Source: Schizonepeta tenuifolia (lineage: Eukaryota; Streptophyta; Magnoliopsida; Lamiales; Lamiaceae). From it: a stretch of 64,000 nucleotides of DNA. Shown piece by piece: positions 34,516-46,081 of the stretch. The notes under the pieces were generated by a model that ran no database searches, had not been told where the DNA came from, and saw nothing but the letters and a program-made list of their open reading frames with translations. The stretch is taken from contig CM055957.1 in assembly GCA_029490685.1 (NCBI GenBank), positions 72,059,294 through 72,123,293 on the forward strand, written 5' to 3'. The stretch's first letter is position 1. The number at the start of each line of letters is the position of its first letter. Made by a program: the position numbers and the translations under genes.

Positions 34516-34955
34516 CTAGTCGACATCTATCGTCGTGTCTTGTGTCGCACCATCCTGTACTGCTTTATTTCTGACCTCTAGTTGCGGTGGCAGATACATC
34601 GTGTCCCTTATGATTAGAACTCGGAGTCTAACAATTTGCGGTGTTGACTCCATCACCTCAAAGATCACGGCATCATCTTCTTTGAGTGCGAAAGTGCGTA
34701 TAAATTCTTTCCACCCTTGGTACTCAAACTTCGGTTTTCTCTTAGAACTAAGGTAGAGCATATGACATTCAGTTTCCATGTGATTGGCAACCGTTGGCAC
34801 ATTCGCACGAGGAATTTTAGGAACCACATATGTTGGTATATGCTATTATTGCACATAAAGCATTGATTAAATTCTAAAAAAATCATATTATAATTGTTTG
34901 TTTGGTGGTAGAAATTCTTATCAAATGCCAAGGAAGGGAAACATGTGACTTGCAT
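34516..34955 (-). pseudogene. B3-domain-like protein fragment
   Basis: The main exon (about 34859-34516) contains VPKIPRANVPTVANHMET, then EYQGWKEFIRTFALKEDD, AVIFEVMES and VRLRVLIIRD, which fits the second half of a plant B3 DNA-binding domain. A short upstream stretch (LAFDKNFYHQTNNYN, about 34920-34880) may be a first exon. No convincing start or DNA-contact loop is present. It lies between palindromic cluster 2 and the MULE transposase remnant, so it may have been carried by the element. Confidence 0.5.
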
Positions 34956-35422
34956 AGGATAACATGGAAAAAGGGTTTATCTCCTGATAGAGACATGTAT
35001 GAACCCGAGGGCTCCGTCGACATCTACAACTATCCAAATGCGACAAAGCGTAAAGCGAACATAAACATCAACATCAATCAATTAAATTCAAGAATTTACC
35101 ACAAAATAATATTCAATTCATCCATATGCGGAAAACATAAATCGAACATCAACAACAACATCAACATATCAAACCAAATTCAAGAATTCTTACAAAAGAA
35201 TACTCAATGCAAACGAATTTCTCAAAACATAAAACTTCCAAAGATAATTTCATAACTCCTCATAAGGGGGTTACACTGGGATCGGAGAAATACCTACCCC
35301 ACCACAAAACACTGTTTACGGATTCGACAACATTGGAAGTCAATAATCCATAGCGTCGCACAGAACACTTTGGCCTAGCTCACCTCTCTGGTCCAATTTG
35401 AGAAAGTCGTCTATGAGCACCA

Positions 35423-36773
35423 TTAGAACTTAACACTGGACAACAATTTGAAAAAGTTTTCAAACACTTCGTGGCGATAACTATATGCTGCTTCATAGAA
35501 GAGTGTGCGCACAACTTTGTCGTATGGGGTCAAGTTTTTCTGCAGATGGTGATAGCACAATCCATGGAATGCATTTGGATAGACAGTTCGAACTGCATTC
35601 CTAATGCTCTTATGTTGGTCACTCACAATCAACAAATCTTCGGGAGGATTGAAGCATTTGCATAAATTATAGACATGATGAGGGGAAGGTACTGTACATT
35701 CTCTCTATCGCTAGTTGTCTCGTTCAGACGGCAAAGTTGTATAACATTTGAACGTCGCATCGCATGCGCATCTCTGCCATCATCTCCTTTGGCCTCAGAA
35801 CGACCTTCTCATCTATCAATTTCTTAGAAAAATAAAATGCGGCCACCTCGCCACTCACCGACCTTGCATGTGCAGCACGGTTCAAATCTGACTGACAACT
35901 GTGATCCAATGTCAACTTAGTAATTCGAAAAAGAGTTGCACATTCCACAACACACAACCTAAACGTGCAATTCTTTCTACCACTCCTATATAGGTACATT
36001 GCACGATTTGAAGCAGAGCGATCGGTCTTACACTCTACAAAGTGCTCCAAATGATACATTGCTACAGTCCTCAACTCTTGCAATGATCGAAATATGGGCC
36101 CTACCTCGAAACTACCATTGATGACGACATGCCGCTCAACCCACGCCAACGATATTGCACTTTCAAGGTATGGATGTGCAATGATCCAATTACGCTATGT
36201 ACACTCATGCTCAACCTCGCTTTCTGATTGATAGTCCGATGAAAAATGTCGCAGCCCTATGAGCCTATCCATTTGTGTCGGCTGTCCAATCCAAGTATAA
36301 AGCTCTTCTTTCATCGATTCAAGAAAATCTTTATGACGATCTTCCTCTTCGTCTTCGGATGTAGAAACCGATTCATCCTTCTCATAATCTTCATCGAACC
36401 CATCATATTCATCATCATCGTCATTATCATCTTGTGTACCAGAGGTGCTACCTCTCATATTAACTTCAAGGACGGAGTTGCCACCGTTTTCAATCACATA
36501 AACCTTCAGATCCTCTTTAGGGTCCGCTAACTATCAAAGTAATTCTAAATCGTCCCGCAATAACACTTTTTCTTTCATGCCGTTAATGTTTGTGATATAC
36601 CATAACACATATTCGGTCTTCTTCCGACCGTTCAAACCCTCTCTAATGAGTTCCACAAGGTTAGTACGATTAATCATGCCGGGGTCGATATAGACAATAA
36701 ATAAATCCCCATCCATATATGTCGATCGCTCCCAATGACCGACGTGATGTATCATAATACGGCGTAAAGACAT
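35423..36773 (-). pseudogene. MuDR-type (MULE) transposase, fragmented
   Basis: N-terminus from ATG 36773 (MSLRRIMIHHVGHW), an acidic linker (36497-36195, runs of D/E), a MuDR DNA-binding-like region (36149-35724; VGPIFRSLQELRTVAMYHLE, CTFRLCVVECATLF, LDHSCQSD) and a piece of the catalytic MULE domain (35635-35423; SDQHKSIRNAV, FHGLCYHHLQKNL). These lie in different frames with stops between. The middle part of the DDE domain and the SWIM zinc finger are missing. Confidence 0.8.
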
Positions 36774-36944
36774 TTGAAATCAACAAAAAGAAAAAAAAAA
36801 AAAAACAAAGTGTAAACAATCATGTAAATGCTTGTTTAGGCCACATCTGTAATAGTGGCTTCATTAATTACCTAGTACGTCCGAAAATATTCACCAAATC
36901 AAATGTGCAAATGCAATTAATAGGATTTCGCATGCATCTGCCTT

Positions 36945-37030
36945 GGTCACGGTGGGATGTCCATCGTGATCACGGTGACTAAGCTATCGTGATCACAATG
37001 GACATCCCCATCGTGACCATGTCTATTATG
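36945..37030. repeat. Palindromic repeat cluster 3
   Basis: CATCGTGATCACGGTGAC, ATCGTGATCACAATGG and CATCGTGACCATG units, just upstream of the MULE transposase start. Confidence 0.8.
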
Positions 37031-37144
37031 ACCGCGTGCGGATTTCAAAATCTGACACAGTTAACTCTTGAAAAGTTGGTGGAGTTAAGGGTATTTTAGT
37101 ACTTTTACACGATTCTGCTATACAAAAGAGTGTGATTTAAAGAG

Positions 37145-37919
37145 GGGTAATTTTAAACACAGTCCCCAATTTACTCATTGTAGCTCCCTATTTAATAAAA
37201 TATTAAAAGTAATTACAAGTATACCATTCAACCCTTATAGCCTCAAATTAAAGAAATATAAAAACCAACATCCATAAAAATCCTATAGCCACCGATTGAA
37301 AAAAAATTTAAACCTCAACATCTGATCAATTCTTGTTGAAGAATTCGTCGAAAGAAAAAGTACAGACTTCTGGTTAAGTTTGATATGCATTGCAGGCTTC
37401 AATGAAACATAAGGATTCTTTCACTATTTAACTGCTAATCACTCTGACTTTATGCGAAAATAAGTTCAAATTAAAGGCAATATTAAACATACCTTTGAAT
37501 TTCTCATAGCGATGTGCAAAAGCGAAAGATATTATTTTGTAGTGCTAAATAGGTAAACTTTAATTCCTGGAAGGCAATCCAATTCTTTAATTTATCTTGT
37601 AACAACCGTTGAAAAGGAATAAGCTAGATGAATAAATTTGTTTTCTTGTTTCTCTGAAGAAATTAAAGAAAAACATGGTTTTCCGAAAACCAAATCGCCT
37701 CTTTGGACATTGTTCTTCTTTTATGTTTTCGTTCTTCCATAGCAGGACAAAGGACGTGAACTTGTTCTTCCCTAATTTTTGAATTGGGGGCTACACTAAT
37801 GATAATTTTAAGTAGGTTATTAAAGTTAGGGACAAAATAGTACATTAATTATTATTTTTATTATTATATTAAATAAGGGGCTACAATGAGTAAATTGGGG
37901 GTTGTATTTAAAATTACCC
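37145..37919. mobile_element. Mutator-type MITE with 9-bp target duplication
   Basis: Terminal inverted repeats of about 58 bp start GGGTAATTTTAAACACAGTC on the left and GGGTAATTTTAAATACAACC on the reverse strand at the right. Both continue into CCCAATTTACTCATTGTAGC. TTTAAAGAG is present on both sides (37136-37144 and 37920-37928). It is 775 bp and non-coding. A 9-bp duplication and long TIRs identify it as Mutator-type. Confidence 0.9.
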
Positions 37920-38164
37920 TTTAAAGAGATGTTATAAAAGAATGCTTTTTTAAGTTTTGGTATATATTTGTTAGTTTTCTCTATAATTTTTAATCATTTT
38001 TTTACCTTTTACCTTAATATTCGTGCTCAAAAAAACAAACCACTTGTTCTGATCTTTTGCTAAATAACACATCGCACACTTACATCGTTGTCCAATGGTA
38101 CAAGACCTCACAATCAAGGCACTCCTTAATTTGAAGATTGGATTTGCAATCCATCTCACTGTCT

Positions 38165-38910
38165 TGAATTGATGTAATTTTATTGACGGGCACGTGGCGC
38201 GTGCACTGCACGCGCGCACCTCACGCGTGGCACGTGTTGTGCACGCGCCCCCTTTTTTTGGCAATAAGTCCATCTACACATCACCATATATTCATATGCA
38301 CTGCACTTTATGTTGATATGCACACCAAAGAGTATCGATATGCACCAACATTTTCCAGTTTTTTTTTTTTTCATTTTTTTATTTACAATATTTTTTTTCT
38401 TTTTTTTTTAATTTCGACGGAGCCTTCGGCTCTGCCTTCGCTCCGATTACTAATATAAGGATAATCGTCGGACAATAATTTGGATTTTTCGACTCTCTCC
38501 GAGGCCTTCGGCTCCCTTCGCTCGAATCTTGACCAAAGAAGAAGCGGCAAACAAAATAACAAGAGGCAAACAAAAAAAAAAGAGTGCAAAATAAATTTGA
38601 AAATTTAAAAAACAAAAATCGAAAATTGGTTGTGTATATGCAAATTATAATGTGGTGCGTATCGGTTAACATGCTTGTGCATGTGGATACACTTTGAAGT
38701 GCATATAACATGATTAAAAAAAAAAAAAACTAGAAAAAACTGGTGCATATCAATACTCTCCGGTGTGCATATCAACATAACATGCAGTGCATATCAACAT
38801 ACGTTGATGTGCATATGGATTCTTGCCAAAAAAAAATCGGAAAAAAAAAAAAACAATGGGCGCAGGCACGCGCGCGTAGTGTATGCGCCACGCCCTTGCC
38901 CACTTTGTAT
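38165..38910. mobile_element. Fold-back element B (shared core, TATGCAC-rich arms)
   Basis: The core (reverse strand, about 38580-38400) has GGTCAAGATTCGAGCGAAGG and GATTATCCTTATATTAGTA. The arms, about 190 bp each, are inverted: GGCAATAAGTCCATCTACAC... (38262) against GGCAAGAATCCATATGCACA... (reverse of 38825). They include TTGATATGCACACC on both sides and GC-rich CGTGGCGC...GCGCGC further out. Ends and target duplication were not resolved. Confidence 0.65.
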
Positions 38911-39487
38911 CTAATTGGGTTGCATACATTGTGCATTGGTAATATAATTCTATTGACTTAAATATAAAGGCACTTGACAACACAACACAGGGAGTCTTGT
39001 GTTATACCGACCGAAAATATCATGATAAATATACACTTAGTATTACAAATATGCCATCAAACATATGATGTCGTTAGCCCCCATCGGACAGCCGTACATT
39101 AGTTTTTGTGTTAATAAATTATCTAACCAGAAAAATCTGTCAGACTGTAATTCTGCCCAGAGAGCCAGCAAAGACAAAAAAAAAAACAAAAAACAAAAAA
39201 CAGAACTCAATTACAGGATAGGTATGTTCTTAGTGTATAGTAGGAGAACCATACACAACTTACAATTTTATAGCAGAGTGCAGAGAGGGCGTCAGTTCAT
39301 GCTCTAGAGAGAGAGAGAGATCCATCTCAGATTACAAAAGCATCAAAGGGAAGCAGATAGGAAAGATCATTTACACGTGTACCGAACTCAACCAGCAGCC
39401 GGAAAATATATTTCTAATAAACCCTAGGGAAAGGATCTAATGTATTTTCTTACTCAGCTATTGGAAATTACTAGGCAATGGCGACTT

Positions 39488-42400
39488 TCACATTCTTTGC
39501 TTGACGCGTCTACCATGCACATCACCTCCGTCTAGAATACCTTCAATCCCTAGCTTCCCAATAGCAACCGAGTGTTCGTTGATCCTAGCAACATACTCCA
39601 ATAACTCAGTAAGCACATTTGGACAGCTTTCTTTTAGGTATTCAAAACCATCTGTCTGCATCACAGCTGCACACCCAAAAAAAAAAATCAGACTTATCAG
39701 AGGCCATTTCGCAGCAGTTAGGACAAAATTTATTTCCCACTTACAGAGTCATTTCACCTTGTTTGATTAGAAAAAGAAGATGGGATATACAATAATTATT
39801 ATAATGTACAGATTAAAAACCTCAATGATCAATTTGATGAATTCTATTAGGACCATAAGGAGACAGTGAAATGACTCCAATAGCAAAGATGTCACAATCA
39901 GTCTGCATAAATTTGTATGGCATCAAGAGTACAACTGAGGCACCACATAATTATGAGAACCTCAAGGTGCATCAAAGTCATAATGTATGCATAAGTAGGA
40001 ATATCAAATGTCAGTTTTTTTAGGCCAATTAATTTAAGACCAGGCCCTATCACTCTAAACAATATCTTGACATAATATTTACGCTAAATTAGCTAGAGTC
40101 AAGGTGCATTCAAATTCTGTGCAGTTTCAATTTTTGTTCACAAACTATACTACATTGCGATCTCAAGATTTACCTCTAAGATTTTCGGGAAGTGCGACAA
40201 ATTTGAGACAGACAGATTTCAGCTGGAAACAATGGTGTTGTTCTGCCAGTGCTAATGTTGTTGCAACAGTATTAATAGCAACATCCTCACAGAGGCTAGC
40301 CTCACAGAACAATCTCAGCCTATCTAAACCATACCGATCAGCAGCAGCAAGCAAATGCTGAGACATCAAGGTTGAGGCCCCTTTCGAGGTCAGTCCAGTA
40401 AGCTCTTCAAAATCAGGGAGTGCATCCCAGTACATCCAATGAAGCAGGGCCTACAAGGTTTGGAAAGAGAACAAAGTGCGTGGTATTATAAATAACACAC
40501 AATATTGATAAATTGCTAAGAATAAGAAACACAAAATTTTGTAGATATTTAATAAACTTATTGAGTAACCATAACTATGAAAGAAAGGTGAAACATTCGC
40601 ACAAGTTCTTCATTCACACACAAGCAGTATAACAGAAAAAGATAAGGAGCATTTAAAAAAAAGTCGTCTCTCATGGTATCAAACATGCCAGGTATATCAC
40701 TCAAGGAAAAATTCACAATACCTCATTCACCACAGATGCTGGTTCATAATTAAAAGTATCAACTTCATTTTTACTTGTTAACAAAGTTGTTCAAGTGGAG
40801 ATGTTTATGCCATTTCCATGATAGAACTACAAGGACCAAAAAGTGGTTTGCGGCACTTCATGGTTGAGTCAAACAGATAGGCCAAATAAACCATATAAGA
40901 ACCAAAGTACTAGATAACCGTGGTAAGAAACATGTAAGATTTTGCATTGTCTATCTTGAAAGAAATGACTAAAAGAGGTGTTCTGTTCTCACAATCAGAA
41001 GGAGTTTGCCTGAGCTTCTAACATCCTACATCTTACAAGATATTTTTGGCTTATAAGATGCTATTAATAACCAAGTGAAGATTAGAATGGTTAACATACA
41101 CGTCATTTTCCAAGGAAAATCATTCTTCCAGAGATTGTTTAAGCCCAAATTCTTTTAGACTTATGAGATCCCAAACATTTATTAGAAACAGCAAATAAGA
41201 TCTTCCTTTAAAATGATTGTCAAGGGACAACTAATAACTAATATGCAAGCACAAAACAATATCCAGTACTATGAATATGAAAGAGAATACCTTAAATACA
41301 GGTGCCTCCACGTCTTCAATCTGTATGCACTCCGTATTTTGATCCTTCATTGGACCATATAATTGAGCTCTGAAGACAGGCGATCGAGCCGCAAGTACCA
41401 ACTTGTGAGCAGAAAAAGTTTCTCCATCAACTTCAAAATTTACATCCGTTCCTTTTCCACTTTCTAGCAGCTGCCCAAAATGCAGGCCAATATTTGATGG
41501 GAAAACCGGAATAGAGTAGATTTTAGGTCCCTCTGTGCGCGACTTAACAACACCAACACAGCAATGCACGCGAAGGCAATCATCCTTCAGGTAGTCAGAT
41601 GCCTCCAGAGCAGTTCTTTTGTAAAAGCGTTTGTAACCCCTGCAGCCAATTTTGAGATTCACGTTACTATTCTCTCCTTTTTGAAAACAAATTACTTTGT
41701 CAGCTTGCATTGATTTGAATTATATCCTTTACCACAATCAATTTTAATATTAAACTGTTCATGAAACATATTATGTTCGGTTGCACCAAGATTTGGCAGA
41801 ATGTAAAGAACCAGAGCCATGAAACAAGTCTATCAATTTAGCTATGAAGTACACAATAAGACACAATTTTCTTCTGATTTGACAATAGAACACCTACAAC
41901 TAATATAGATTCCATGACGAGACAAAATTAGCGAAGGCAACGCCGTGAAACCTATTTGCTAAGACAGTAATCTTTCTGAACTTAGCTAGCATATTTGTCC
42001 AACTGGCCCATCTCATTTTTCATGTATAAATATTTAAAAATATTAAGGTAAAAAGGGAGCGATTCACAGAGAGTGAGCGAGAGATCACAAAGTGGGAGCC
42101 CGCACAAATGATCGCAATTCACATTGAATTACATTTCACAAACAAGAAAAACGCTGACAACAAGAACTCACTATTAAAATAATGAAAACCCACCACATGC
42201 TGCCTCTGTATTTAAGAGTATACGGCCCAGTCTCCAACGCTCTACCGAAATGGCTGTGAACTTTGTGCCTCTCCCTTCCACTTTGATCTAAGAGGGTAAG
42301 CTCAAAGAGTGCCCTGACATCGGTGCCCTCACTAGCTAACGCGATGAAAAGCGAAACATAAGTAGCATTATCTTCCGCACTCTTTCCATCAGGATAGAAA

Positions 42401-42609
42401 TAAACTGCCCACGAATACCCACCAACCTCAAACGTATCCGACGTGATGTATTTTCCAATCCCAATTCCCTTCGATAGAGAATACCCCGTGATCTTAAAAT
42501 CGTGGGAGCCATTAACCGTCTCTGTCGTCGACGTGGACGTTGTTTCCGCCGGCGCCGACGAAGACGCCGACGACGACGACGGCTCCGCTGTCTCCTTGTG
42601 CTTGCCCAT
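39488..42609 (-). CDS. BPM: BTB/POZ-MATH (BPM) protein, CUL3 adaptor
   Basis: Four coding exons: 42609-42194, 41639-41291, 40450-40174, 39666-39488. They total 1221 bases, 406 codons plus TGA, the usual BPM length. The MATH domain (about residues 33-165) has FKITGYSLSKGIGIGKYI and ALFELTLLDQSGRERHKVHS. The BTB/POZ domain (about 205-320) has GTDVNFEVDGETFSAHKLVL and ARSPVFRAQLYG. A BACK-like tail includes LLAAADRYGLDRLRLFCE. BPM proteins link CUL3 ubiquitin ligases to transcription-factor substrates through the MATH domain. Which BPM paralogue this is cannot be decided. Confidence 0.95.
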
Positions 42610-43188
42610 TATTCCCGCCTCTCACAATTTTGATTGGATTTCTCCAACAAGTAATGGAAATACGTCGAAATGAAAATGAATCGGGATTTTCCCGGCTAGA
42701 AAAAAAATACGATCCGGTTGGGATTGAGGTCAGATCTAGATGAATTGGGACGAATTTTGACTGGAAGTGGACTATCGAAAATGAAATCTAGGGTTTTCCA
42801 GGGGAGATTGCGAGGAAATCTCGTGTTCCTTTTCCTATTTCAAATTGGAATTGACGCGAGAAATTCCTCGATTTCTGGGTTTCCGAATAGAGCCGACGAC
42901 GAAGGTCGGAGCTATTCTAGAGAGAGAAAAAGAATAATGTTTTTATATAGGAAAAGTAGAAAAGAAGGCCAACATTGACGACCACTACTATATATGGAAA
43001 TGGAGTGGCAGATAAATAAATACTGCTTTGATTAATCTCTGTCTACGACTCTACTAGCAGAGCCGTTACCGAGTGGGTCCATCGCACTTGCCAACGTTTT
43101 ATTGGCACATTTCACTCGAGTTTGTTCCATTTCAAATGGGAAGAGCTCAACTCGAAAAATAAAATCACATTTTCTCCTTATATGTAAG
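42610..43188. other. BPM 5' flank
   Basis: 5' UTR and promoter region. There is a possible TATATAGG at about 42944 about 330 bp upstream of the ATG. No other gene. Confidence 0.4.
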
Positions 43189-43433
43189 AGCATCCGCAGG
43201 GCTCGATCGCTGTCTCTAGACGGCCGATCGTCGAGCCCCCCACGGTGCAGCTGCTGGCGACCTGAGCCCGTCTCTATCGGACGAGTCGGTTCGATGATTG
43301 CACGCGTCTTATTTAAAAAAAAAAAATTGATTTTTTAATGGTTTCAACTCCAATGGCTAAAACTTGAATTCAATTATGCCGTTGTCAGCAACAGACAAAA
43401 CACCAACCATATTAATATTTTTTTCATCTATAA

Positions 43434-44910
43434 GACTATCTGCACCGGGTGTTTCGAGCGGTGTCTCGAGACAGCGCCGACGACGAGACACGCCGGTGCA
43501 GAAGCCATCGTCTCGAGACTGTTCCGAGCCGACGAGACAGTCTCGAGACAGCGCGTGTATTACACGCGCGCGACTTTTTTTTTTTTTTTTTAATCGGCAC
43601 ATAAAAAAAAAAAAAAAAAATCAGGCAACGGCTAGTTTATTCAAACGGGTGTAAAACGGCTATAATCTACCGATTTTTATTTTTATTTTTAATTCTCATA
43701 TTTTTTCCTATAAATACTACATTTTATCACACCACTCTTCACACCTAAAATTTTCAATTCTCCTCTTACAATTCAATTTTTTTTTCGAATCATTTTCGCT
43801 ACATCTCGGAAATGGATCCGAACAATCCTTTCTCGTCGTCGTGGTGTCCCCCTGAAATGGCGGACGACGGGCAATACGGCTCCTACACCGGCGCGGGGCT
43901 CGATTCCATCAACCTCAACTCTTCCGTCGGCGAGTCCTTCCACACCGTGATGGGCGACCAGGATAGTCCCTCATTGGAGCCGGCACCGGCCAAAGGCAAG
44001 GGGAAGCAACACAGCAAATCCAAGGGAAAGGCCCTCGCACTTGTCCCTCCACCTTCTCGTCCGGACGCCGAGGCCAAACCAAAGAGGCGCGCTTACTCGG
44101 TGGAACAAGGCACCGCCGTCGCCCAAATCTGGAAAGAGGAGACGTGCAATTCCATCATCGGACGAGATCAGAGCGGCGACAAGTACTGGGGTCGTGTGGC
44201 GGAGAGGTACAACACCATGTTCAACGACGACCTCAACACAAAGACGGTGAAGAGCTTTTTCGGCCGGATCTCCCACTGGGTGAAGGAGCGGATGATAGCT
44301 TACGAGAAGGCGGACAGGAAAAGACAGAGCGGCGCCTCCGACGACATGGTCAAGGACCAAGCCCAGGAGTTATACCACGCCCATGAAGGGACCTACTTCA
44401 AGCATTTTGGTGCCTGGGAAATTTTGGCGGACTACCCTAAATTCCTCCACCAAGAATTTCCCGACGTTCCGTCCATGAAGCGGACGAAGAATACGGCAGA
44501 AGATGCCTACACATCATCTGGAACGCCGCACGGATCGAGCGAGCCAACAGAAGAAGAGGAAAGCTCGGCTCCCCCAGCCCACAAGGACGAGACGCGGCAA
44601 AGGCGGCGGCGAGGGCGGCCAGAGGAAAGGGAAAGAAGAAGCTCAGCGAGGAGGAGGAGTTCGGGTCGATGGTCTCCTCAACAAATGATCGGCTAAACAA
44701 CCTCGCCGCGGCGAAGAACAACCTCGCCGAGGCAATGAGGGAGCGTGCTCGGGCGAAATAAGACCTCACCGATTTGAAGATCATCAACACGGACACGTCA
44801 AACTACACGCCGGAGCAGATGAAGATCATCAACACGGACACGTCAAACTACACGTCAAACTACACGCCGATTAGAGACACCCCTTAGAGACACTACCACT
44901 GCAGGTAGTC
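43434..44910 (+). mobile_element. PIF/Harbinger element (inner), nested
   Basis: Ends GACTATCTGCACCGGGTG and, reverse strand, GACTACCTGCAGTGGTAG, flanked by TAA at 43431-43433 and 44911-44913. It is 1477 bp and carries a trihelix/NAM-associated ORF1 but no DDE transposase. Near its 3' end a 30-40 bp segment (ATCAACACGGACACGTCAAA) is repeated. Confidence 0.8.
43812..44696 (+). pseudogene. Harbinger ORF1 (Myb/trihelix with NAM-associated tail), C-terminus frameshifted
   Basis: 294 codons from MDPNNPFSSSWCPPEM. The trihelix-like domain (about residues 95-165) has VAQIWKEETCNSI, YWGRVAERYN and VKSFFGRISHWVKERM, followed by HFGAWEILADYPKF. It resembles plant Harbinger-derived ORF1 proteins often annotated as 'glutathione S-transferase T3-like'. 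After about 44570-44630 the expected Lys/Glu-rich coiled coil (KKKLSEEEEFGSMVSS, NNLAEAMRERARAK) lies in another frame and ends in TAA, so a 1-base shift has altered the end. The first two thirds look well preserved. Confidence 0.7.
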
Positions 44911-45052
44911 TAAGTATCTGTCATTCATCTCCAATTTCACACTATTTCCTCCTTCTATTCTCATTTCTACTTCAAATTCTATTTCTCATTTAATCTACGA
45001 AATTCTTCAATTCTCTATATTCTACTAATTAATTCTTCTTCTACTTCTCTTA

Positions 45053-45310
45053 GTGCCTCCTCACTATGCATACTTCGAGGTCGAAACCGAAGCCCTTGCT
45101 CGAGCTTGGGTTGAAATGAAGTGCGAACGACGTGTAAATCAATTCTGGCAACATGTTACGGATCGACATAACTCTACTAGATTCGACATCACGTTGGTCA
45201 GAAATGTCAACCAATTGCGTCACCACTGGAATCAAACGATAAATACGTGTCGCTTGTTCCACGATATGCACCGGAAAGTCGCACAACGACTTCCAAACGC
45301 TACCACATAA
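45053..45310 (+). pseudogene. Second Harbinger ORF1-like fragment
   Basis: 85 codons with LARAWVEMKCERRVNQFWQH and RNVNQLRHHWNQTINTC, a Myb/trihelix-like helix pattern similar to the start of the DNA-binding domain in ORF1 proteins. It stops early. It belongs to the outer element and differs from the inner ORF1. Confidence 0.5.
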
Positions 45311-45639
45311 CATATCCTCACAATGGCTATAGCTGAGTACGAAACCATTTTCGATGGTCTATTCAAACTCTTGGACACTTGAATGATCATCAAGACGAGC
45401 CGAATTTTTTTTTTGTAATTTAGGGTGTAGGATTTCAATTATAGTAATTTTTTATATTAATTATTGTAATATTTGAATTTCAATTAAAATTAATTCAAAA
45501 TTTAATTTTTAAAACTAATTTTATTGAAACATGATAGAGACAACATGTGATGCAGGTAGTTTGTCTCTATCTAGCCTCACATGAGGTTGGGACAAGGGGG
45601 TGTGGATGCTCTAAGCTCCAACATTTCTTATTTCTTTTA

Positions 45640-45883
45640 TTCCCTCCGTCCCCACTTAGTATGGTACGGGGTCATGCACAGGTTTTAAGAAAAATTAGAT
45701 ACAATGTTTGGTAGTAATATTTTAAGTCGAATATATTGTTAATTTCTTAGTAGATTCAGAAACTTTATAAAAATAAATATATTGAACTTTTAAGGATAAA
45801 AAGGTAAAAAAGTGTTCTAAGAAAAAAACAGTATATTAACCTGGGACAGCTAAAAAAAAAGTAATCATACTAACACGATGGAG
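45640..45883. mobile_element. Stowaway-type MITE
   Basis: Left end TTCCCTCCGTCCCCACTTAG; right end (reverse strand) CTCCATCGTGTTAGTATGAT; TA on both sides (45638-45639, 45884-45885). It is 244 bp, non-coding and diverged. Confidence 0.7.
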
Positions 45884-46081
45884 TATCATTTAATCATCTT
45901 TTTCTTTTAATAAATGTATTGAATAGTAACGAGTCATTATCAATAAAACACTATGATCTTGAGATGTAAATTGGGTCTAAAACAATCGTTTCTTACTAGT
46001 CTCATCGTTTTTGCTAGACGATTCGGTTTGACGCTTTATTTCTTTTCATAATTTGATACTCTATCTATCCTATTATTAATT

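Larger units (their letters stand above)
31640..37060. mobile_element. Decayed Mutator-like (MULE) block with Ulp1, B3-like and MuDR fragments
   Basis: Contains, left to right, an Ulp1 protease C-terminus (+), palindromic cluster 1, a solo LTR insertion, palindromic cluster 2, a B3-like fragment (-), a MuDR-type transposase remnant (-) and palindromic cluster 3. Some plant MULEs carry an Ulp1-like gene. I could not find terminal repeats, so whether this is one element or several is inference. Confidence 0.5.
43189..45611. mobile_element. PIF/Harbinger element (outer), interrupted by a second Harbinger element
   Basis: Ends GAGCATCCGCAGGGC and, reverse strand, GAGCATCCACACCCCC, flanked by TAA on both sides (43186-43188, 45612-45614). 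It is 2423 bp including the inner insertion. It encodes an ORF1-like fragment (45053-45310) and no transposase. Confidence 0.8.

Noticed and set aside
34902..35255. Asn/Ile-rich plus-strand frame
   Set aside because: AT-rich sequence between MULE fragments; composition is simple and has no domain.
38085..38160. tRNA-derived SINE head (TGTCCAATGGTACAAG ... GGATTTGCAATCC)
   Set aside because: It resembles degenerate A and B boxes, but no A-rich tail or target duplication was found, and the stretch runs into the arm of fold-back element B.
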